Below are positions 1 through 8,224 of a stretch of 64,000 nt of DNA, one piece after another. The DNA comes from Streptomyces djakartensis (lineage in GTDB: Bacteria; Actinomycetota; Actinomycetes; Streptomycetales; Streptomycetaceae), in assembly GCF_014651075.1 (NCBI RefSeq), contig NZ_BMWE01000014.1:62001-126000 (forward strand), given 5' to 3'. The notes under the pieces were generated by a model that saw only the letters and a program-made list of their open reading frames with translations, was not told the DNA's origin and did no database searches. Both the position numbers and the translations under genes were made by a program. Position 1 is the first letter of the stretch. The number at the start of each line of letters is the position of its first letter.

Positions 1-1
1 G

Positions 2-337
2 AACCGGTCAGCGCCACCGGCCCATAAAGAGACAGGACCTAGCCCACGTGAGGCGAGCCGCCTGCGCTCCGGCTCGTCCTGGGCCAGCGCGAAGACGACC
101 GTCTCGTCGCCTCTACAGCGTCACGCCGAGCCAGGACCGCGGTGCTCCTCCGCCCCGCACATGCCCGGCGTCGTGGAGCACGTGGTGATCAGCAGGGGCC
201 GGGCACTGGTGGGCCTCACCGAAGACCCGATCGAACTTCACCCCGGCGACTACATCTGCTACCCGGCCGACGTCCCAGACGTCTTCCAGGCACTGGAGCC
301 CGGCACCCACGCGGTTCTCGTTTCCGAGCACCACTGA
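2..337 (+). CDS. cupin-domain protein, 5' end cut by window edge (probable XRE/cupin regulator C-terminus)
   Basis: The reading frame is open from the left edge to the TGA at 335-337. From about position 150 the translation follows a cupin barrel: PGVVEHVVISRGRALVG, then DPIELHPGDYICYPADVPD, ending ALEPGTHAVLVSEHH. This pattern and ending are typical of the C-terminal sensor half of HTH-XRE/cupin regulators in actinomycetes, where an N-terminal helix-turn-helix would lie outside the window. Upstream of residue 45 the match to the family is poor, so the gene may be degenerate; an internal ATG at 161 would give only 58 residues. The metal or ligand bound is unknown. It is followed by a long hairpin shared with the convergent hsp20 gene. 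Confidence 0.5.
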   Translation, partial: NRSAPPAHKETGPSPREASRLRSGSSWASAKTTVSSPLQRHAEPGPRCSSAPHMPGVVEHVVISRGRALVGLTEDPIELHPGDYICYPADVPDVFQALEPGTHAVLVSEHH

Positions 338-348
338 GCAAAAGGGAA

Positions 349-400
349 GAGACCATCTCTGCGGGCCCGGGCTGGCGTCCGGGCCCGCAGAGGTGGTCTC
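349..400. terminator. bidirectional hairpin terminator
   Basis: A 22-bp stem with a single G-U pair (349-370 with 379-400) closes an 8-nt loop. It lies between the convergent cupin gene and the hsp20 gene, so it can terminate both. Confidence 0.8.
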
Positions 401-409
401 GCTCTGACG

Positions 410-832
410 TCAGCCGTCCAGCTCCCTGCGGTCGCTGCCGCCACTGATGGCGATCTTGCGGGGCTTGGTCTGTTCCGCGACGGGGATCCGCAGCTTCAGC
501 ACGCCGGCCTCGTAGGAGGCTTCGATCTTCTCGGTGTCGAGGGTCTCGCCGAGGAACAACTGCCGGCTGAACGTCCCCGCGGGCCGCTCGGTGATCACGG
601 TTTCACTCTTCTCGCCGTACGCCGGCTTGCGTTCGGCCTTCACGGTCAGGACGTTGCGCTCGACATCGAGGTCGATGGACTCCGGGTTCACGCCCGGCAG
701 GTCCAGCTCGACGAAGAACGCCTCCCCCGCACGCCAGGCGTCCATCGGCATGCCGGCCGGGTGCGCGGCCGTACCCCGGACCCGCTCGACGAGCCGATCG
801 AGCTCGCGGAAGGGATCCGTACGCATCAGCAT
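410..832 (-). CDS. Hsp20/alpha-crystallin small heat-shock protein
   Basis: ATP-independent holdase chaperone of the small heat-shock family, 140 aa, cytoplasmic. The alpha-crystallin domain spans roughly residues 25-125 ([28 protein letters not shown], then the GVLKLRIPV strand). The C-terminal I-x-I motif used for oligomer assembly is visible as RKIAISGG. The ATG at 832 is chosen because AAGGAGGG lies 7 nt upstream (840-847); an ATG at 839 opens a different frame. It is divergent from a second hsp20 with which it shares the core and the [10 protein letters not shown] tail, and its promoter mirrors that of the partner. Similar in size to Hsp18 of Streptomyces; whether it belongs to the RheA regulon cannot be told. 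Confidence 0.93.
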   Translation of the reverse strand: MLMRTDPFRELDRLVERVRGTAAHPAGMPMDAWRAGEAFFVELDLPGVNPESIDLDVERNVLTVKAERKPAYGEKSETVITERPAGTFSRQLFLGETLDTEKIEASYEAGVLKLRIPVAEQTKPRKIAISGGSDRRELDG

Positions 833-879
833 CTGTCATCCCTCCTTGACGTCGCTTCTGCGGTCTTCGCTCTGCTCCT

Positions 880-908
880 GATATATCACTGCACTAGAAA
901 GTTGACAA
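880..908 (-). promoter_or_regulatory. promoter of the leftward hsp20
   Basis: On the minus strand TTGTCA (908-903) is followed after exactly 17 nt by TATATC (885-880), a good vegetative promoter. Its -35 context CGCTACTTGTCA is almost identical to that of the rightward hsp20. Predicted start is near 873, giving a leader of about 40 nt. Confidence 0.65.
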
Positions 909-1070
909 GTAGCGGCTCAACATTCTGGTTCGACCTTAGTGGCGACCCGCCCCGGACAGACTCCACAGGGACAGCGCCAGCTTCCGATCTCCAACTTCTC
1001 GCCGGCTATCTGCCTGCCCACGGACTCACCACGGCAAGAGATTGAGCCTCGCGTTGTCAACTTCATGCAG

Positions 1071-1106
1071 CGCTTACTTGTCAGAGATTCTCCTGTCGGA
1101 TATATG
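1071..1106 (+). promoter_or_regulatory. promoter of the rightward hsp20
   Basis: CGCTTACTTGTCA (1071-1083) followed by a 17-nt spacer and TATATG (1101-1106). Same -35 context, spacing and -10 as the promoter of the divergent hsp20. A further TTGTCAAC copy lies at 1054-1061. The rest of 833-1165 holds no gene. Confidence 0.65.
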
Positions 1107-1165
1107 GATAGGCGGTACTCGATCGTCGGGCCGCAGCCCTGCGGCCTGCGTCCAGGGAGGAGAAG

Positions 1166-1594
1166 TTGGACATACTCGCGCGTACCGATCTGCTGGGGGA
1201 TCTGGACCGGCTCACGCATCAGCTCGCGCACGTCGGCGCCTCAGAAGGCACCGTCATACCGGCGGACGCCTGGCGCGACGACGAAGCGCTTTACCTGCAG
1301 TTCGACCTGCCCGGCATGGATCGTTCCACCATCGAACTGACCACGGAGCATCACACGCTGACCCTGACCGCGGAACGGCCCTCACCGATCCCGGCCGACG
1401 CCCGTCCCGTACTGACCGAGCGGCCCACCGGCCGGTTCACCCGCCGCCTGACCCTGTCCGACGCCCTGGACACAGCCGCCGCCGAGGCGGCCTACGACAA
1501 CGGCGTCCTCACCCTGCGCATCCCGCTGGCCGCACACGCCAAGCCCCGAAAGATCGCCATCTCCGGCGGAACACCCAAGCAGCTGACCACCTGA
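1166..1594 (+). CDS. second Hsp20/alpha-crystallin small heat-shock protein
   Basis: 142-aa holdase chaperone paralogous to the gene at 410-832. The alpha-crystallin domain covers about residues 30-130, with ALYLQFDLPGMDRSTIELT, the TERPTGRFTRRL strand and GVLTLRIPL; the tail [10 protein letters not shown] carries the I-x-I oligomerisation motif. The start is TTG at 1166: GGAGG at 1156-1160 sits 5 nt before it and no in-frame ATG or GTG fits better. The rare TTG may lower expression relative to its neighbour. A small membrane-protein gene follows after 50 nt with its own strong ribosome binding site. Confidence 0.9.
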   Translation: MDILARTDLLGDLDRLTHQLAHVGASEGTVIPADAWRDDEALYLQFDLPGMDRSTIELTTEHHTLTLTAERPSPIPADARPVLTERPTGRFTRRLTLSDALDTAAAEAAYDNGVLTLRIPLAAHAKPRKIAISGGTPKQLTT

Positions 1595-1644
1595 ACCGAG
1601 ATCCGCCCGCCCATCCGTCTCATCGCAGCGAAGGAGGTGAAGCC

Positions 1645-1821
1645 GTGGGCGCCCTGCTGTGGCTGCTCATCCCCCTCGTCGTCGGCGTCGCCGCCGGTAT
1701 CTGGGCCTGGGGCACCGAACGCCGCGACCCCGGTCCGCCCAACCACGACACCTGGGAAGACCTCGACCGCTACCAGCGGCTGCGGACCGTCCTCAGCGCT
1801 GAGCACCGCAAAACTGCGTGA
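1645..1821 (+). CDS. small single-pass membrane protein (58 aa)
   Basis: GTG start preceded by AAGGAGG (1631-1637) at a 7-nt spacing. The product opens with one hydrophobic segment (ALLWLLIPLVVGVAAGIWAW, residues 3-22) followed by a charged soluble tail (ERRDPGPPNHDTWEDLDRYQRLRTVLSAEHRKTA). No enzymatic motif is visible. Its position 50 nt behind hsp20 suggests co-transcription and a possible envelope-stress link, which is inference. Homologues are annotated only as hypothetical as far as I know. Confidence 0.7.
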   Translation: MGALLWLLIPLVVGVAAGIWAWGTERRDPGPPNHDTWEDLDRYQRLRTVLSAEHRKTA

Positions 1822-1836
1822 GCCAGGCCGTGCCTG

Positions 1837-2850
1837 TCAGGTGCTCGAGCGGGTGACCAGACGTGTGGGCAGGATCAGCGGGGTGGGATCGTGCCCGTTG
1901 ACGGCCGTTACGAGCATGCGCGCCATCTCCCGGCCGAGAGCTGTTATGGGCTGGTGGACGGTGGTGAGGGGCGGATCGGCGACCCGGGCGACGGTCAGGT
2001 CGTCGAAGCCCACCACCGCGACATCAGCGGGGACCGCCCGGCCGGTCGCGCGAAGCGTGCGCAGCGCCCCCGCCGCCATGTTGTCGTTGGCAGCGAACAC
2101 CGCGTCCAGGTCGGGCGTGTCGGCCAGCAGAGCTTCCATGGCGGCAGCTCCGCTCGGTTCGGTGAAGTCCCCTTCCCGCGGCGGCAGCGGATCGAGGCCG
2201 GCCGCCAGCAGGGCGTCCCGGTAGCCGCGGTACCGGGCGCGTCCGGCCTCGGTGTCCAGACGCCCGCAGATCGCCGCCACGCGAGTCCGGCCGCGTGAAA
2301 CCAGGTGCTCGGTCGCCGCCCGCGCGCCGCCGACGTTGTCGACGTCCACGTACCACCGGGGAACCGAGTCGACGGGTCGTCCTCCGAACACCACCGGTAT
2401 CTCCGCCTCCTCGGCCGCAGCGGCCAGTGGATCGCCGTCGCGCAGCGCCATCAGCATGACCCCGTCGGCGCCCCTCGACCGCAGGAGTTCCTCGACCCGC
2501 TTGCGGCCCCGTTCGGAGGCGGCCAGGCACAGCATCAGATGCAGGTCGGCTTCCTCCAGTGTCTGTGAGGCCCCCACGATCACCTGGGCGAAGAACGGAT
2601 CCGCGAAGATCGACGGATCCTCTCCCGAGATGACGAGGGCGGCAGCACCTGTCTGACGCGTGGCCAGAGCCCGGGCGGTCGGATTGGCCACGTAGCCGAG
2701 TTGCCGGACAGCCCGCTCGACCGCCTCACGCTTGGAAGGGCTGACATGCGGAGCCTTGTTGAGGACGCGGGAGGCCACGGAGCGGGAGACACCGGCACGT
2801 GCGGCCACCTCGTCGAGCGTCGGCTGCCGACGCGGTGCTGCGCCTGTCAT
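1837..2850 (-). CDS. LacI-family transcriptional regulator
   Basis: 337-aa sugar-responsive regulator. The N-terminal helix-turn-helix and hinge are clear (PTLDEVAARAGVSRSVASRV, then GYVANPTARALATRQT, residues 9-65), followed by a periplasmic-binding-like effector domain (about 68-330) with the family signatures DGVMLMALRDGD, VDNVGGARAATEHL, AVFAANDNMAAGALR and VGFDDLTVARVADPPLTTV. ATG at 2850 follows AGAGGG by 9 nt. It is divergent from a GH6 cellulase, and the shared intergenic region holds three palindromes of the TGGGAGCGCTCCCA type, which makes it a candidate regulator of the cellulase. The recognition helix differs from that of CebR as I recall it, so the boxes may also or instead be read by a CebR encoded elsewhere. 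Confidence 0.93.
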   Translation of the reverse strand: MTGAAPRRQPTLDEVAARAGVSRSVASRVLNKAPHVSPSKREAVERAVRQLGYVANPTARALATRQTGAAALVISGEDPSIFADPFFAQVIVGASQTLEEADLHLMLCLAASERGRKRVEELLRSRGADGVMLMALRDGDPLAAAAEEAEIPVVFGGRPVDSVPRWYVDVDNVGGARAATEHLVSRGRTRVAAICGRLDTEAGRARYRGYRDALLAAGLDPLPPREGDFTEPSGAAAMEALLADTPDLDAVFAANDNMAAGALRTLRATGRAVPADVAVVGFDDLTVARVADPPLTTVHQPITALGREMARMLVTAVNGHDPTPLILPTRLVTRSST

Positions 2851-2936
2851 GGACCACGACCCTCTTCCTCATGACCGGACGGGGAGCGTCTCACCCAGCG
2901 CCATGGCGCTGCCACCCGCCGCCCGGACTCCCGAGC

Positions 2937-2950
2937 TGGGAGCGCTTCCA
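2937..2950. promoter_or_regulatory. CebR-type operator, distal copy
   Basis: TGGGAGCGCTTCCA, one mismatch from the palindrome TGGGAGCGCTCCCA used by CebR and related LacI regulators. It is nearer the lacI gene (87 bp from its start) than the cellulase. Confidence 0.55.
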
Positions 2951-3069
2951 GGCCGAGGAGGCCAGAACCTCGCTCGCGATGTGAAATTACGTCAGTGCAC
3001 CGGCTCTTGACAGCTCAACTTCCCAGTCACACCATACCGAACACACCCCATACCTTCCCCGGCTGCTTT

Positions 3070-3083
3070 TGGGATCGCTTCCA
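3070..3083. promoter_or_regulatory. CebR-type operator, imperfect copy
   Basis: TGGGATCGCTTCCA, two mismatches from the consensus, separated by one base from the perfect copy that follows it. The pair would put two dimers on adjacent stretches of DNA. Confidence 0.5.
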
Positions 3084-3084
3084 G

Positions 3085-3098
3085 TGGGAGCGCTCCCA
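3085..3098. promoter_or_regulatory. CebR-type operator, perfect palindrome
   Basis: TGGGAGCGCTCCCA, an exact 14-bp palindrome identical to the known Streptomyces cellulose-utilisation operator, 58 bp before the GH6 cellulase ATG, where a bound repressor would cover the promoter or leader. Confidence 0.85.
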
Positions 3099-3156
3099 GC
3101 TCAGATCGCGCATCACCGTTCTCGATATACCCCCACCATGAAATCGAGGTTCTGTC

Positions 3157-4122
3157 ATGCGCCGCAGACTCCGCGCCCTGGCCGCGACTCTCTCCGCTGT
3201 GCCGCTGGCGCTCGCCGCCGCACCGTCCGCACATGCGGCCGACCCGACCACGATGACCAATGGGTTCTACGTGGATCCCGACTCCAGCGCGAAGAGGTGG
3301 GTGGCCGCCAATGCCGGTGACGGCCGAGCCGCCGCGATCAACGCCTCCATAGCCAACACCCCGATGGCTCGCTGGTTCGGCTCATGGAGCGGAACCATCG
3401 GCACCGCCACAGGGGCTTACACGGGAGCGGCGGACCGCGTCGACAAGCTGCCCGTCCTGGTCTCCTACAACATCTACAACCGTGACTACTGCGGCGGGCA
3501 TTCCGCAGGCGGAGCCGCCTCACCGTCCGCCTACGCCGACTGGGTCGCGCAGTTCGCCGGCGGGATCGGCGGCCGCCCGGCCGTCGTCATCCTCGAACCG
3601 GACTCCCTCGGCGACTACGGCTGCATGACACAGTCACAGATCGACGAACGCGAGGCCATGCTGACCGGCGCCCTCACCCAGTTCAGCCGCCAGGCCCCCA
3701 ACACCTGGGTCTACATGGACGCCGGCAACCCGCGCTGGGCCGACGCGGCGACCATGGCCAGGCGCCTCCACGAAGCCGGCCTCCGACAGGCCCACGGCTT
3801 CTCGCTCAACATCTCCAACTACATCCCCACCGCCGAGAACACCGCTTACGGCAACTCCGTCAACCGTGAACTGAGTTCCCGCTACGGCTACACCAAGCCG
3901 TTCGTCGTGGACACCAGCCGCAACGGGAACGGGTCCAACGGCCAGTGGTGCAACCCCTCAGGTCGTCGTATCGGCTCGCCCACCCAGCTGGGCGGAGGCG
4001 CCGAGATGCTTCTGTGGATCAAGGTGCCGGGCGAGTCCGACGGCAACTGCGGCGTGGGAGCGGGTACCTCGGCCGGGCAGTTCCTTCCCGAGGTCGCCTA
4101 CAAGATGATCTACGGCTACTGA
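3157..4122 (+). CDS. secreted GH6 endoglucanase (cellulase)
   Basis: Hydrolyses internal beta-1,4-glucosidic bonds of cellulose with inversion. 321 aa: a Sec signal peptide (RRRLRALAATLSAVPLALA, cleavage after AHA at about residue 27) and a single GH6 catalytic domain. Family motifs are YNIYNRDYCGGHSAGG, the catalytic acid region VVILEPDSLGDYGC, and the C-terminal WCNPSGRRIG and LLWIKVPGESDGNCG segments; cysteines suggest the two usual disulfides. There is no cellulose-binding module or linker, so it is a catalytic-domain-only enzyme. A weak ribosome site (GAGG) precedes the ATG. Three LacI/CebR-type operators upstream point to repression relieved by cello-oligosaccharides. Confidence 0.95.
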   Translation: MRRRLRALAATLSAVPLALAAAPSAHAADPTTMTNGFYVDPDSSAKRWVAANAGDGRAAAINASIANTPMARWFGSWSGTIGTATGAYTGAADRVDKLPVLVSYNIYNRDYCGGHSAGGAASPSAYADWVAQFAGGIGGRPAVVILEPDSLGDYGCMTQSQIDEREAMLTGALTQFSRQAPNTWVYMDAGNPRWADAATMARRLHEAGLRQAHGFSLNISNYIPTAENTAYGNSVNRELSSRYGYTKPFVVDTSRNGNGSNGQWCNPSGRRIGSPTQLGGGAEMLLWIKVPGESDGNCGVGAGTSAGQFLPEVAYKMIYGY

Positions 4123-4267
4123 TGCCGTTCCGCGGTGTGCGCCGCGCTCGTTCGGCTGGTGCCTTGCGCTCGGTCGGCCGCGGCGCGGCGTTCACCTGAA
4201 AGGGTCCAAGGTGCCGTAAAGAGAAGATCAGGAGCATAGCCGGCCACCAGCCGGTGAGACATCCGGC

Positions 4268-5083
4268 ATGACCGAACCCTCACCGGCCGGCTCCGTACCG
4301 GTCCCCGGCCGCCCGCTTTCCACTCAGGTCGTCTTCACAGCCGACTTCGCCTCCCCCACCCAATGGGTGGCGGGCCATTCGTGGGCCTATCCCGACGGGG
4401 GCCCGGTCAATCCGGGCAACGACAAGCTGGACTACTTGGTGGCCGATGCCGAGTACAGCCGCTCAGGCGTCTTCCGCGCCAGGCGACGAGTGGACGGGTG
4501 GTGGAACACCGGCCTGCTCACCACCGAGGGAAGCCAGGAAGGATTCACCGTCCGCGCGGGGGACGTCCTGGAAGCGCGGGTGCAGCTGCCGACGGAAATC
4601 GGCGCCTGGCCCGCGATCTGGACCTGGCGAGACGGCGACCAGGAGATCGACGTCTTCGAATACCACCCTGACAACCCCGACCTCATCGAATTCACCAACC
4701 ACGTGCGCGGCACCAACCGCTATCACCACGACGAAGCGGTACGTCCGGGCGCATGGGTGGACCTGCGCACCGTGTTCGGCGTCCGCTCGGTCGACTGGTG
4801 GCTCAACGGCAGACGGGTGTTCACGGACGGACGAGGCGTGGGCCGCGCCTGGCACGCCTTCCTCATCGTCAACCTCTCGGTCTGCGCCGGGCGTTATCAC
4901 CCGGCGCCTGAACCGGACACGACCGAGATGTGGTACGAGGTGAGCAGCCTGGTGGTACGGCGACCTGTGGCGATGCCCACCCGTCCCCCTGCGACGACGG
5001 CCGCGGGCGGGCATGAATCGACCTTCCCGGCGGACGATCACCAGCCGGGGGCGGCGTCCGGGACGGACACAGCGCCATCATGA
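4268..5083 (+). CDS. GH16-type beta-glucanase-like protein without signal peptide
   Basis: 271 aa. A concanavalin-like jelly roll of the GH16 type is indicated by WNTGLLTTEGSQEGFTVRAG, the AWPAIWTWRDGDQEIDVFEY segment holding the ExDxxE catalytic motif (E-I-D-V-F-E), and the late strand WWLNGRRVF. The natural substrate would be a beta-1,3- or mixed-linked glucan or galactan, not decidable here. GH16 enzymes are normally exported, but no signal peptide or lipobox is present and an in-frame stop lies upstream, so the start at 4268 (behind GGTGAG) is firm. The last 45 residues are low-complexity. It could be a cytoplasmic or non-classically exported relative, or a gene that has lost its signal sequence. 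It lies 145 bp behind the cellulase. Confidence 0.7.
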   Translation: MTEPSPAGSVPVPGRPLSTQVVFTADFASPTQWVAGHSWAYPDGGPVNPGNDKLDYLVADAEYSRSGVFRARRRVDGWWNTGLLTTEGSQEGFTVRAGDVLEARVQLPTEIGAWPAIWTWRDGDQEIDVFEYHPDNPDLIEFTNHVRGTNRYHHDEAVRPGAWVDLRTVFGVRSVDWWLNGRRVFTDGRGVGRAWHAFLIVNLSVCAGRYHPAPEPDTTEMWYEVSSLVVRRPVAMPTRPPATTAAGGHESTFPADDHQPGAASGTDTAPS

Positions 5084-5359
5084 GTCGGCATCACCGTGCC
5101 GTCGCCCTGGGGCCCAGGGTGCCAGGCGTCCACTTCCCCTTGCCCGCTTCCCAGTTCAGCGAACCGGCATCGGGGACGGCGGGCCGAGATCGGATCATTT
5201 CATCGCACATTGGTCTGGCTTGCCGCCGACGACGGCCGAAAGCCGCGTGAAAGCTGAGCCAAGAAGCAACCACACGCCGGGATTTGCGTCTTCCGATGCG
5301 CCAGGGCAGCCCGAGACCGATGGGTGCCCGAGCAAGCAGACCATGAGGAGGACCAAGAA

Positions 5360-8152
5360 GTGATCCGTGTCCCGCGCGTGGTGGCCGCCGCGACAGCGGC
5401 CCTCGCGGTGGCGCTGGGGTCGCCGGGGATGGCGCAGGCGGCGCCGGAACCGGAGCCCGGGCGGCCGTCCGCTCCAGTGTCGCCGGTGTCTCCGGGAATG
5501 GCCGAGGGCTGGACGATCACCGGCTCCGGGCAGGCGAAAGAGCTGGTGTGGCGCTCGCCCCGGAAGGTGCCGGTGGGCGACGCCCGGGTCGAATTCCACA
5601 GCGGGAACCGCCGGTTGGGCGCCCCGGTGCCCGCCGCCGACGGGCGCACCTTCCGGCTTCCGCTCGCCGGGGTACGCCTCGGGAAGGCGGAGGACCTGCG
5701 GGCCGTGGCCGCGGGTCGCCGTCTGGACGCGGCCGGAGAGAAGGCCGCCAAGGAGCGGCGCAGACTCGAGAGTCCGGCAGTTCCGTCGGCTCCGTCCCAG
5801 GCGGCGCCCGTGAACGAGGTCGACCCCGGTGTCACCGGCCCGTTCCGCACGGTCAGCGGGGAGTACTCGCTGCCGTCGGTGCGCCTGCCCGGCTACGACG
5901 CCAAGGTGGAGATGAAGGCGGCGGTGGTCGCGCCGGCGGGCGCCACGGGCCGCCGCCCGCTGGCGCTGTTCCTGCACGGGCGCCACATCACCTGCTTCAA
6001 GGGCGACGACGTGGACCTGGCGTGGCCGTGCCCGGCCGGCCAGAAGCCGGTGCCGAGCTACCGCGGTTACCGGCACGACCAGAAACTCCTGGCCTCGCAG
6101 GGATATGTGACCGTTTCGATCTCGGCCAACGGCATCAATGCCCAGGACGGGGGAACCGAGGACGCCGGCGCACAGGCCCGTTCCTCGCTGGTACGGCTGC
6201 ACCTGGCGCGCTGGGCGGACTGGGTCGCCGACCCGTCGACGGCCCCCGCGATCGTGCGGCAGGCGCCCCGGGCCGATCTCGGCGATGTCCTGCTGGTGGG
6301 CCACTCCCGCGGCGGCGAGGGCGTCAACCGGGCCGCACTGGACAGCCTGACCCCGCCGCCCGCCGGACAGGACGGCTACACGGGCCGGACCCGCTGGACG
6401 ATACGCGGCACCGTCCTGATAGGCCCCACCATCTTCGGGCAGAACCCCGTACCCGATGTGCCGTCCATGACGATCCTGCCGGGCTGCGACGGAGACGTCT
6501 CCGACCTTCAGGGCGAGATATTCGTCGACGGGACCCGCGGGGTCAGCCGCGGCAAGGCCCTGCACAGCGCGGTCTACATGACCGGCGCCAACCACAACTT
6601 CTTCAACAGCGAGTGGACCCCGGGCCAGGCCACGGCACCGTCCGAGGACGACTTCTCCTACGGCGGCGACGAGCACGACCGGGTGTGCTCGCCTGGGACC
6701 AGCACCCGGCTGACGGCCAAGCAGCAGCAGAAGGCCGGCTCGACGTACATCGCCGCCGCGGCCCGGCTGTTCGTCACCGGTGACGACCGGGTCCGCCCGC
6801 TGCTCGACGGGACCCCCGTGCGCGCCGCATCCGCCGGCCCCGCCCGGGTGCTGACCCATGCCGTCGGCGCCGCCCGCTCCGGGGCGTTCCTGCCCGGCTC
6901 CTCCGCCAGGATCAGCGGCGGCGGCCGGCTGTGCGCCCAGGTGGATCCGCGCCCCTCCGTCTCCTGCCTCCCCCCGAACCTTGAGGCCTCCTCTCCCCAC
7001 TTCGCCCAGTGGGAGACCGGTAAGGAGCCGGGCCGGCACGCACTGGCCATGAAGTGGAGCCGATCCGGCACCGCCACCGAGCTCAGCCCCGCCCGCCCGG
7101 TGTCCCTGTCCCGCGCGAAGGCACTGGCGCTGCGTGTGATCGTCCCGCCGAACAGTGCCGGGACCAAGCTGGACGTCGGCCTGACCGACGCTTCCGGCAA
7201 GCGGGCGGCCCTCGGCCAGGTCCGCCTCGACGGCCTGCCGGGCACCAGCCGGACCTCCTCCTACTGGGCGCGCGAAATCCGCGTACCGCTGTCCGCCGCG
7301 ACCCGGGCGGGCCTCGATCTCGGCCATGTCAAGACCCTGCGACTGACGCCGCGCACCGCGTCCGGGAAGGCGTGGCTGATGGACGCCTACGGCTGGCGGC
7401 ACGGCACTCCCGCGGTCGAGCCCGCCAAGCTGACGCGCGTGGACATCGGCCGGACGACCGTCAAGGAGGGCGACTTGGGCACGCGCACCTACCAGGTGCC
7501 GGTGCGGGTCTCCGGCACGGGCAGCGGCAAGGTCCGGCTGTTCGTGGACCAGCCGGGCAGCGAGTACCCGGCCGTGCGCGTCGTGACGGTCCAGCCGGGC
7601 ACCCGCGTCGACGTACCCGTGACGGTCAGGGGCAACACCCGCTACGCCGACGACGTCGACCATCCCGTGGCCGTGAAGACCGTGCGCGGCGCGGTGGTCG
7701 GCTCCCACCGGGGCGGACTCACCGTGGAGAACGACGACCCCAGGCCCACGATGACCATGACTCCGGTCGCCGACCAGGTCACCGAGGGGAAGCCGCTGGT
7801 CTGGCGGATCAGCCTCTCCAAGGCCGCCGACGTCCCTCTCTTCGGCGACCTGTTGATCCTGCCCGTCTCGGGCGGCACCGAACTGTCCACCAAGGACGTT
7901 CCCGCGGCCTGGCTGGACGAGCACTTCGACGCCTCGCCGACCCCTGAACGTCCGCTGTCCCGGCTGCCGGACGAGCCTCGTCTGTGGTTCCAGCTGCCGG
8001 CGGGCGGCCGGACCGTGGACGTGGCCGTACCCACGGTCACCGACCAGGTGAGCGAGGGGAAGGAGGCACTGCGGTTGCGGCTGGAGACCTACGACGACGG
8101 GGAGCCGGCCGAGGGCCCGGAGTTCACCGGCACGGTGCGCGACGCGTCGTGA
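5360..8152 (+). CDS. large secreted alpha/beta-hydrolase with C-terminal Calx-beta-like region
   Basis: 930 aa from GTG at 5360, which has AGGAGGA (5346-5352) 7 nt upstream and gives a proper signal peptide (VVAAATAALAVALGSPGMAQ, cleavage about residue 30). A more upstream ATG in frame has no ribosome site. Residues 150-450 hold an alpha/beta-hydrolase: PLALFLHGRHITC (oxyanion strand), the nucleophile elbow VLLVGHSRGGEG (Ser near 315), and a late histidine in YMTGANHNFF (near 409). The middle part resembles a beta-sandwich; the last 240 residues contain two Calx-beta-like strands sets (VTEGKPLVWRISLSKAA; VSEGKEALRLRLETYDD). Substrate unknown; esterase, lipase or cutinase-like activity is plausible. 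It ends in a strong bidirectional terminator. Confidence 0.85.
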   Translation: MIRVPRVVAAATAALAVALGSPGMAQAAPEPEPGRPSAPVSPVSPGMAEGWTITGSGQAKELVWRSPRKVPVGDARVEFHSGNRRLGAPVPAADGRTFRLPLAGVRLGKAEDLRAVAAGRRLDAAGEKAAKERRRLESPAVPSAPSQAAPVNEVDPGVTGPFRTVSGEYSLPSVRLPGYDAKVEMKAAVVAPAGATGRRPLALFLHGRHITCFKGDDVDLAWPCPAGQKPVPSYRGYRHDQKLLASQGYVTVSISANGINAQDGGTEDAGAQARSSLVRLHLARWADWVADPSTAPAIVRQAPRADLGDVLLVGHSRGGEGVNRAALDSLTPPPAGQDGYTGRTRWTIRGTVLIGPTIFGQNPVPDVPSMTILPGCDGDVSDLQGEIFVDGTRGVSRGKALHSAVYMTGANHNFFNSEWTPGQATAPSEDDFSYGGDEHDRVCSPGTSTRLTAKQQQKAGSTYIAAAARLFVTGDDRVRPLLDGTPVRAASAGPARVLTHAVGAARSGAFLPGSSARISGGGRLCAQVDPRPSVSCLPPNLEASSPHFAQWETGKEPGRHALAMKWSRSGTATELSPARPVSLSRAKALALRVIVPPNSAGTKLDVGLTDASGKRAALGQVRLDGLPGTSRTSSYWAREIRVPLSAATRAGLDLGHVKTLRLTPRTASGKAWLMDAYGWRHGTPAVEPAKLTRVDIGRTTVKEGDLGTRTYQVPVRVSGTGSGKVRLFVDQPGSEYPAVRVVTVQPGTRVDVPVTVRGNTRYADDVDHPVAVKTVRGAVVGSHRGGLTVENDDPRPTMTMTPVADQVTEGKPLVWRISLSKAADVPLFGDLLILPVSGGTELSTKDVPAAWLDEHFDASPTPERPLSRLPDEPRLWFQLPAGGRTVDVAVPTVTDQVSEGKEALRLRLETYDDGEPAEGPEFTGTVRDAS

Positions 8153-8175
8153 CGCGGTCGCAGTCGTGACGAAGT

Positions 8176-8213
8176 GGGGCCCGTGCCCGCGGACATCCGC
8201 GGGCACGGGCCCC
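8176..8213. terminator. bidirectional 18-bp hairpin terminator
   Basis: GGGGCCCGTGCCCGCGGA and its exact reverse complement are separated by two bases, between the convergent hydrolase and methyltransferase genes. Confidence 0.9.
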
Positions 8214-8224
8214 ATCCAGCGAAG

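Noticed and set aside
834-840. TGTCATC, one half of a RheA-type heat-shock operator near hsp20
   Set aside because: The required second half GATGACA at the right spacing is absent; a single 7-mer is not enough.
5195-8215. 1006-codon minus-strand open frame opposite the secreted hydrolase
   Set aside because: Composition is Arg/Gly/Pro-rich without domains; the plus-strand gene has signal peptide, catalytic motifs and a terminator.
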